Shown: piece after piece, positions 17,139-23,046 of the stretch
Layout: every line of letters begins with the position of its first letter
How positions within the stretch are numbered: the first letter of the stretch is position 1
Assembly: GCA_039105265.1 (NCBI GenBank)
Contig: JAPFFF010000424.1
Coordinates: forward strand, 1 to 23,046
DNA from: Tritrichomonas musculus
Taxonomy: Eukaryota > Parabasalia > Tritrichomonadida > Tritrichomonadidae
Direction: 5' to 3'
DNA: 23,046 nucleotides
Position numbers and translations under genes: made by a program
The notes under the pieces: model-generated
Database searches by the model: none
Told to the model about the DNA's origin: nothing
The model's input: the letters and a program-made list of their open reading frames with translations, nothing else

Positions 17139-19601
17139 TTTAATTTATAATTCCAAAAATTGTTAAATTCATCTATCTCATAAAAAACGATAGATCTGAA
17201 TTTTATGAATGATCTTGCATTCAGATGTTTTTAATGTTGACTTTTATTTCTTCTTTTGATAATAGCATTTCGACAATTTCAGTATAACCACATCGTACAG
17301 CATGAATTAGCTCTGTATCATTAACTGTTAATGCTGAATTCCATGAATTAAGATAAAGTTAATATGAAAAAGTTATATTTGAATTTTATGAAAAAATGAA
17401 TTATGAATATCATGAATGTTTTTGGATTAAAACGTCTTCGCAGTTGATATTAATTCCTGGTTGTGATAATAAAAGTTTAACAATTTCCATATGATTTTGT
17501 GAAGCTGCCACAATTAATGGAGTGCTATTAAATTTCGCAAATAAATTCCAAAAATGATTTAAAAAATGAACTTTATGAAAAAATAAGATTTGAATAGAAT
17601 GAAAAAAATAATATTTGAATGTAATGAAAAAATAAGATATGAATGTAATGAAAAAATAAGATATGAATATCATGAAAAAATAAGATTTGAATATCATGAA
17701 AAAATAAGATTTGAATGTAATGAAATAATAAGATTTGAATGGAATGAAAAAAAATAAGGTTTGAATTTTATGAAAAAAGAAGATTTGAATGATATGAATA
17801 TTTTTATATTAAAATGCTCTGATGGTTGATGTCAATATTTGGGGTTGATAACAAAAGTCTAACAATTTCTGTATGATCTTCAAAAGCCGCAAAAAAAAGC
17901 GCTGTCCAATTAAATATTCGGATCAACTCCATAAATGATTAAAAATTTGAATTTTATGAAAAAATGAATTATGAATATCATGAATGTTTTTGGATTAAAA
18001 CGTCACCGCAGTTGATATTAATTCCTGGTTGTGATAATAAAAGTTGGACAATTCCCGTATGACCTCGTGAAGCTGCTACAATTAATGGTGTACTATTAAA
18101 ATTCACAAATAAATTCCAAAAATGATTTAAAAAAATGAACTTTATGAAAAAAAAAAAATATTTGAATGGAATGAAAAAAATTATATTTGAATGGAATGAA
18201 AAAATAAGATTTGAATGTAATGAAAAATAAGATTTAAATATAATGAAAAAATAAGATTTGAATATCATGAAAAAATAAGATTTGAATTCTATGAAAAAAT
18301 AAGATTTGAATGTAATGAAAAAATAAGATTTGAATTGTATAAAAAAATAAGATTTGAATTATATGGAAAAATAAGATTTGAATGTAATGAAAAAATAAGA
18401 TTTGAATTGTATAAAAAAATAAGATTTGAATTCTATGAAAAAATAAGATTTGAATGTAATGAAAAAATAAGATTTGAATTGTATAAAAAAATAAGATTTG
18501 AATTATATGGAAAAATAAGATTTGAATTCTATGAAAAAAGAGGATTTGAATGGAATGAAAAAATAAGATTTGAATTGTATAAAAAAATAAGATTTGAATT
18601 TTATGAAAAAATAAGGTTTGAATTCTATGAAAAAAGAAGATTTGAATGATATGAATATTTTTATATTAAAATGCTCTGATGGTTGATGTCAATATTTGGG
18701 GTTGATAACAAAAGTCTAACAATTTCTGTATGACCTGCAAAAGCCGCAAAAAAAAGCGCTGTCCAATTAAATATTCGGATCAAACTCCATAAATGATTAA
18801 AAATTTGAATTTTATGAAAAAATGAATTCTGAATATCATGAATGTTTTTGGATTAAAACGTCACCGCAGTTGATATTAATTTCTGGTTGTAATAATAAAA
18901 GTTTAACAATTTCCATATGATTTTGTGAAGCTGCCACAATTAATGGTGTACTATTAAAATTCACAAATAAATCCCAAAAATGATTTAAAAAATGAACTTT
19001 ATGAAAAAAATAATACTTGAATGGAATGAAAAAAATAATATTTGAATGTAATGAAAAAATAAGATATGAATGTAATGAAAAAATAAGATTTAAATTTTAT
19101 GAAAAAATAAGATTTGAATGGAATGAAATAATAAGATTTGAATTTTATGAAAAATAAGATTTGAATGTAATGAAATAATAATATTTGAATGGAATGAAAA
19201 AATAAGATTTGAATATCATGAAATAATAAGATTTGAATGGAATGAAAAAAATAAGGTTTGAATTCTATGAAAAAAGAAGATTTGAATGATATGAATATTT
19301 TTATATTAAAATGCTCTGATGGTTGATGTCAATATTTGGGGTTGATAATAAAAGTCTAACAATTTCTGTATGATCTTCAAAAGCCGCAAAAAAAAGCGCT
19401 GTCCAATTAAATATTCGGATCAAACTCCATAAATGATTAAAAATTTGAATTTTATGAAAAAATGAATTATGTATATCATGAATGTTTTTGGATTAAAACG
19501 TCTTCGCAGTTGATATTAATTCCTTCTGTTACAAGGAGACTTTTGACAAACTTGATGTCGCCTTTTTCAGATGCATTGAGAAGCTTTTCGCTCAAACACA
19601 T
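16902..19601 (-). CDS. Ankyrin-repeat gene split into modules by AT-rich spacers (gene or pseudogene)
   Basis: The minus strand carries an initiator and an ATG at 19601, a first ankyrin-like module (A), then alternating B and C modules three times, then D and a terminal module E with a coiled-coil tail. Each module codes for about one ankyrin repeat and then meets a stop, and it is separated from the next by 50-70 bp or by a 24-bp minisatellite array. The order is A-B-array-C-B-array-C-B-array-C-D-E. No GTATGT or ACTAACACACAG signals are visible at module edges. Either the spacers are unusual introns, or this is a gene riddled by repeat expansion and dead. Ankyrin repeats are protein-binding solenoids and form a very large trichomonad family. 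Confidence 0.5.
17221..17343 (-). repeat. Ankyrin module D
   Basis: Codes for WNSALTVNDTELIHAVRCGY then TEIVEMLLSKEEIKVNIKNI and TGA. It diverges strongly from B and C but keeps TGG nine codons before the Thr of the repeat. Confidence 0.65.
17410..17550 (-). repeat. Ankyrin module C, copy 3
   Basis: Codes for WNLFAKFNSTPLIVAASQNH then MEIVKLLLSQPGININCED and TGA. The frame is open upstream through the array to 17697 as Phe/Ile-rich low-complexity sequence. Confidence 0.7.
17575..17800 (-). repeat. 24-bp minisatellite array 1
   Basis: About nine copies of a unit close to TTTGAATGTAATGAAAAAATAAGA (plus strand, divided here for clarity: TTTGAATGTAATG and AAAAAATAAGA), lying between module C copy 3 and module B copy 3. 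Units vary at the ATG-flanking bases (GTAATG, TATCATG, TTTTATG, GGAATG). Confidence 0.8.
17804..17931 (-). repeat. Ankyrin module B, copy 3
   Basis: As copies 1 and 2 but one base shorter near its start (GATCAACTCC on the plus strand against GATCAAACTCC), so the leading TGG is out of frame with the ankyrin core here. Confidence 0.7.
17978..18118 (-). repeat. Ankyrin module C, copy 2
   Basis: Codes for NSTPLIVAASRGHTGIVQLL then LSQPGININCGDVLIQKHS and TGA. The same frame stays open back through part of the adjacent array (Phe/Ile-rich) to 18268. Confidence 0.7.
18135..18655 (-). repeat. 24-bp minisatellite array 2 (longest)
   Basis: About 20 copies between module C copy 2 and module B copy 2. 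From 18335 to 18649 the units keep exact 24-bp phase, so the plus strand is open by chance as an eight-residue repeat (KIRFE). Within this stretch unit types recur in blocks (GTAATG, then TTGTATA, then TTATATGG or TTCTATG), pointing to higher-order duplication. Confidence 0.85.
18661..18789 (-). repeat. Ankyrin module B, copy 2
   Basis: Nearly identical to copy 1. The plus strand has GACCTGCAAAAGCC where copy 1 has GATCTTCAAAAGCC, changing the residues around HTEIV. Confidence 0.7.
18836..18976 (-). repeat. Ankyrin module C, copy 1
   Basis: Codes for NSTPLIVAASQNHMEIVKLL then LLQPEININCGDVLIQKHS and TGA. Confidence 0.7.
18985..19290 (-). repeat. 24-bp minisatellite array 3
   Basis: About 12 units between module C copy 1 and module B copy 1, with more variants (AATAATAAG) than array 2. 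Confidence 0.8.
19301..19429 (-). repeat. Ankyrin module B, copy 1
   Basis: Begins at TGG and codes for WSLIRIFNWTALFFAAFED then HTEIVRLLLSTPNIDINHQS, ending in TAA. Confidence 0.7.
19476..19601 (-). CDS. Ankyrin module A (first exon or start fragment)
   Basis: ATG 19601 starts MCLSEKLLNASEKGDIKFV, then KSLLVTEGININCEDVLIQ and a TGA at 19476. The GDIKFVKSLL core is the second half of an ankyrin repeat. The start is backed by TCATTA 14 nt upstream. Its tail is identical to the C-module ends. Confidence 0.6.
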   Translation of the reverse strand: MCLSEKLLNASEKGDIKFVKSLLVTEGININCEDVLIQKHS

Positions 19602-19611
19602 TCTTATATTA

Positions 19612-19617
19612 TAATGA
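19612..19617 (-). promoter_or_regulatory. Initiator TCATTA of ankyrin gene
   Basis: A perfect TCAYTW match on the minus strand. Initiation at 19615 gives a 14-nt leader to the ATG at 19601. Confidence 0.6.
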
Positions 19618-19996
19618 TAATTTTCATTGAATTTTGAATTGTGCACGTTACAACAATATAAAATATACTATAGATCGTTTTATCTCAATATAAAATCGTT
19701 ATATATAATATTAATATTATTTATTTATTTAAATAGTATTTATATAATATGGTATATTTATAATATGGCTTTCATTTTAAGATAATTGTGTTTTTTTATT
19801 TTTTCTGAATAAATTCTATATGTATTATGAAAATATTGAATGAATTTTTGGATTATGGTTTTTATTAAATGTAATATTTTTATTCTTATTATGACGCCAT
19901 TTTTACATATTATGCATGCAATTAATACTTAATTTATGACTTAACTGAGATTTGGAGAGAAAAGAAATTTAAAGATTTAATATCAATAACTTTGCT
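19618..19996. other. AT-rich intergenic region
   Basis: No coding signal. It is the upstream region of the minus-strand ankyrin gene and holds many A/T runs. Confidence 0.6.
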
Positions 19997-20116
19997 TTTA
20001 TTTTTTCGGCTTTAATTTGGGCAATTATGAATGGTTACACTGAATTTGTTCTTTCATTACTGTCGATTCCAGGATTTATAATTTGTAATTATGCATTTGC
20101 TATTTGGGGATGTTAG
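19997..20116 (+). pseudogene. Degenerate ankyrin-repeat fragment
   Basis: The plus strand codes for SALIWAIMNGYTEFVLSLL then SIPGFIICNYAFAIWG before a TAG at 20114. The pattern xALxxAxxNGYTExVxxLL is a single ankyrin repeat, with the TPLH positions eroded. It abuts the BspA relic that follows. Confidence 0.55.
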
Positions 20117-20457
20117 AAACAATAACAATTCCTTCAGCAGTTGTTTTGATTGGTGATTATGAATTCTCTTGTCTTTTTCATCTGAAAGAAGTAATATTTG
20201 AAAGTCGATCAAGCATGAAAGCGATTGGAACTAATGCCTTTGCATATACGAAATCTATAAAAAGGATAAGTTTGCCTTCTTCAATGACTGTTATTGATGA
20301 CTCAACATTTGAAGAGAGTCAATCACTTGAAGAAGTAATAATTTCATCTTCTGTTACGAAGATTAATACAAAGGCATTCAAATTTTGTGAATCATTGAAA
20401 GAAATAGTAATTCCATTAGGCGTAACATCAATTGAAGAAAAAAATTTATGGTTGTAA
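20104..20457 (+). pseudogene. BspA-type leucine-rich-repeat fragment
   Basis: About 115 residues of well-kept BspA repeats: LETITIPSAVVLIGDYEFSC, AIGTNAFAYTKSIKRISLPS, VIDDSTFEESQSLEEVIISS, INTKAFKFCESLKEIVIPLG. The first methionine (20110) sits mid-repeat and has no initiator; the frame ends in a shift at an A run after TSIEEK, where EKAF or ENAF would be expected. Further decayed LRR traces (IIERAFEF near 20612) continue to about 20710. Intact members are surface-exposed or secreted. Confidence 0.75.
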
Positions 20458-20710
20458 ATTTTTTGAGTAAATTAAATCTTTCTCAATCAGTTTTTTGTTA
20501 TCAAAATACTATCTGTATAAAATTTTTATTAATACCAATGTTTTTGTTCTGAAACAATAAGAAAGCACATTGATACTTGCTGATATCGTCGTGCAATGTA
20601 GCAAAATTATAATTGAGAGAGCATTTGAATTCATTTATGTTCAACGTTGATATTCTCTTCATACTTTCGATTCTTTACAGAATAGCTGCCAAGCGTTTAT
20701 TAAATCACAT

Positions 20711-21085
20711 TTCTTTATTTGAAAATTGGTTTGATCTCTTTTGCATTCGTTTTTAACTTAATAAATCATTTTTTGCCGATTAGTTGAATTAGCTACATAT
20801 TTATAATAATTAATACATATATCTGAATATATAAATAAATTAATATTAGATTTTTATACATAATGATTTTTTATATTTTTATTTTAAAAAAAATAAATTT
20901 TATTTGAAATTATATAATACAATTTTTATAGGTGCAAAGTAGCATACTCAAAAACCATATATATTTGACCATAACAGTTTTAAATTGACCATTGAAATTT
21001 TTATATTAAAATCTTTAAAATCTTAAAAGTTATGCAATATAATATATATTAAATATTATTCTTTATTTATTCTAGTATTTATATT
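20711..21085. other. AT-rich intergenic region
   Basis: No gene, repeat or signal that I can support. Confidence 0.5.
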
Positions 21086-21310
21086 TTAAATACTATTTCC
21101 AGAAACCATTCTTGGTAAACTTTTTAAGCCAGAAGTTGAATTATAACTTAAATTGGCTGTTGAATTGTATGTTTTCTTTTCGTTAGCATAAAAAAATTGG
21201 ATAAAATAAATTATATCCTCATCCTGCATGTTAAGATCAGCACCTATCGACTCGTTGACGATATTCTTTAATTTATAATTTAGTAAAGGTCCAACTTTTT
21301 GCAGAACAGA
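21086..21310 (-). pseudogene. C-terminal protein fragment, unknown family
   Basis: Between stops, the minus strand codes for 74 protein-like residues: SVLQKVGPLLNYKLKNIVNE, ADLNMQDEDIIYFIQFFYAN, then a Ser/Asn-rich end (SYNSTSGLKSLPRMVSGNS) and TAA 21086. Codon use is balanced and local GC is higher than in the flanks, which supports former coding. There is no start or initiator, and the coding sequence is cut on the upstream side. I do not recognise the family. Confidence 0.45.
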
Positions 21311-21534
21311 TTATAAAAGAGGGTGGGCATCCTTTCTTTATAGATAAAACTCCATAATTATTAAGCATAAAATAATTATGTTTTAATATTATATTTTTTT
21401 ATCATAATTAAGTATGTTTGCAACTAAAAATTTAATAATTTACTATAATAACAATAATATATTTGTATTTTTTTCTAATTGAATAACCAAAATTTTAATA
21501 TGTATTCAAAATTAAAATCATTTTATCTGTATGG

Positions 21535-21850
21535 ATAAAGTAAAGTTCAAAACCCCCTAACGATAAAAAAACCCCCTAACTTTTTTAAAATTTGAGAGAA
21601 AACTTTTTATAGATCAATAAATATTCATTCATTTTAATATATTTAATAATGTATTCAATATTATTTATGTATTATAATTTAGAAGCCCTGATTTTAACTT
21701 TACAAAAACCCCTAACTTTTTTCCATATTTAAATTTAAATTCAAAAGAAAGTACTTTTTGCCATCAAAAAAGGCTAATTTGAGAGGGAAAAATGGTCAAA
21801 AAAGTTAGGGGGTTGTTGAAAAAGTTAGGGGGTTTATTCCTTTTCTTTAT
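21535..21850. mobile_element. 316-bp MITE with doubled CCCCCTAAC motifs in inverted ends
   Basis: The left end reads ATAAAG, then AACCCCCTAAC twice with about 10 bp between. The right end on the opposite strand reads ATAAAG, then AACCCCCTAAC and AACCCCCTAACTTTTTT with 11 bp between. Both ends are bounded by TA. There is no coding capacity. GTACTTTTTGCC at 21751-21762 is the inverse of the core in the 5453-5780 element. An extra half motif, AACCCCTAAC, occurs inside (about 21707). Confidence 0.8.
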
Positions 21851-21904
21851 TTAAGTTATTATCTTACAATGATTACATTATAGGTTTTTATTAGGTTTTA
21901 TTTC

Positions 21905-21920
21905 TATATATATATATATA
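21905..21920. repeat. (TA)8 microsatellite
   Basis: Eight TA units in AT-rich intergenic sequence. The flanking stretch 21851-22310 holds nothing else I can support. Confidence 0.8.
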
Positions 21921-22310
21921 ATAGAATAAGATATAATTTTATTTTATCTATAATTATAAATCTCAAATTTTAATTATTCAAATTAGATTTATTTTTAATT
22001 TAAAAAGTTGTATTTTCAGTTTAATTGAGAAATAAAAAATTTACAATTGATAAATTTTAAATTATAAATATAACAAAATTGGTAGTTGTAAATTAAAAAA
22101 TAAATAATAATATATATTTATCCTTATTTATATTATAAATGATAGGTGTAGCTTTTGAAATCTATCTGCCAATTTCTCAAGATTTTGCAAACAATTTATA
22201 TGATAAATAATGATTTGGACCAATCATAAATAAAAACTTGAAAAAAATCAAACAATTTATTATGGATATTTATCATTAGGACATTACAAATTTAGGCTCG
22301 GAAAAGTTAT

Positions 22311-22336
22311 CATTTTGGCGGTTTTTGGGTAATAAG
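22311..22336 (-). repeat. Dispersed copy of the hairpin-repeat motif
   Basis: On the minus strand it reads CTTATTACCC followed by AAAAACCGCCAAAATG, matching the CTTATTACTG...AACCGCCAAAATGC block of the tandem unit at 14983-15058. Confidence 0.55.
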
Positions 22337-22358
22337 GATAATTTTTTTGAGAGAAAAA

Positions 22359-22604
22359 TTAAGGTACAATTCTCATACGTTTAGTAACTGCAAAACTTTT
22401 TGACACTTTAAGAAAAAGAAAAGACATGTTATATAAAAAATATTTTTTAAAAAATTATATATTTGAAAAATTTAATATAAAAAATAAAGCTCAGAATTTT
22501 AAATCTGACACTCATTCAAAAATAAACTTTTTCTGAGAGGTGCACTTTCACAAAAATTTAACGTTCTCTTTCTCAATATTTAACGTATGAGAATTGTACC
22601 TTAA
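22359..22604. mobile_element. 246-bp MITE flanked by TTAA
   Basis: A perfect 23-bp inverted repeat (22359-22381 with 22582-22604) begins with TTAA on both sides. If TTAA is the target duplication, the element is 22363-22600 with 19-bp ends starting GGTACAATTC. There is no coding capacity. TTAA duplication is the hallmark of piggyBac-type elements, but the terminal bases do not match the well-known piggyBac CCC start, so the family is inferred only. Confidence 0.75.
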
Positions 22605-23046
22605 AAAAAAAAAGCATTTATGAAAAAAATTTGCGTTGAATTTAATATATATTGCTATTTTTCATTTTCTGGAGAAAAAAAAAAAGATAAAAATTTTGGT
22701 TGAAAAATATAAAAATTTTGTTCATGAAAACAGAAATATTGGTTATATATTATATATATAACTGAAAATTGAGTTTCCGTGTTATTTTTGACAAGATTGA
22801 ATCAACCTAGATAAAAAAAATATTAATTTTGCACCAAAAGAGAGGATAAATGTCAATAATATTTGATATCTTTGCTTAAAATATAGTAAATACCATTTTA
22901 TGCCTTTTTCGATATAATTTTCAAATTTTGAATAAAAGAACTTTAACAAAAAGGAAATTATTTTTTAGTATGGCGTAAAAGCCTATAAGAGTAGGTGTAA
23001 CTCAAAGAGATTTTATTTTCAAAAAGTTTGTTTTTCTGAAGTTTAC
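22605..23046. other. AT-rich intergenic region
   Basis: A/T homopolymer runs only; I see no gene or repeat to support. Confidence 0.5.

Noticed and set aside
18335-18649. 104-residue open frame of KIRFE repeats on the plus strand
   Set aside because: It is the 24-bp minisatellite read in one phase; a repeat whose length is a multiple of three and lacks stops stays open by chance. It is antisense to the ankyrin series.

Overview
The window is AT-rich nuclear DNA of a parabasalid protist, most likely a trichomonad close to Tritrichomonas foetus. This is judged from family content, not from a database match. The families are BspA-type leucine-rich repeats, ankyrin arrays, TKL kinases fused to Sel1 repeats, C2 proteins, glycine-rich coiled-coil proteins and half-size ABCA transporters. 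Genes are compact, and several starts have a TCAYTW initiator (Inr) 8-17 nt upstream. No canonical trichomonad intron signals are visible.

Layout. 1-2038: 3' part of a GC-richer gene for a coiled-coil protein ending in a large glycine-rich domain. 2277-3215: a broken short gene on the minus strand, divergent from a small hypothetical gene that begins after a run of 24 A. 3398-5378: relics of a kinase/BspA-LRR gene, split by a 1.33-kb DNA transposon flanked by TATA. 5453-5780: a MITE with doubled motifs in its inverted ends. 5838-6140: a BspA-LRR relic. 6300-11442: two intact, divergent half ABCA transporters sharing a 337-bp intergenic region, the best functional unit here. 12213-13820: an intact C2-domain gene with a clear Inr. 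14429-15134: a gene fragment and a tandem hairpin repeat. 15227-16758: a TKL kinase-Sel1 pseudogene carrying a 189-bp inverted duplication. 16902-19601 (minus): an ankyrin gene whose repeats are separated by spacers and 24-bp minisatellite arrays. 19997-20457: ankyrin and BspA relics. 21086-21310: a short coding relic. 21535-21850: a second MITE of the 5453 family. 22359-22604: a MITE bounded by TTAA.

The two transporters and the C2 gene look functional, the first gene is intact as far as visible, and the ankyrin gene is undecided. Most other coding sequence is decaying members of expanded trichomonad families. The most notable observations are the transposon that splits the kinase between its HPN and IKVYGF motifs with a TATA duplication, the related MITEs at 5.5 and 21.5 kb sharing an internal core, the TTAA-flanked MITE, the ankyrin modules with a conserved TGGARTT edge, and the large inverted duplication.
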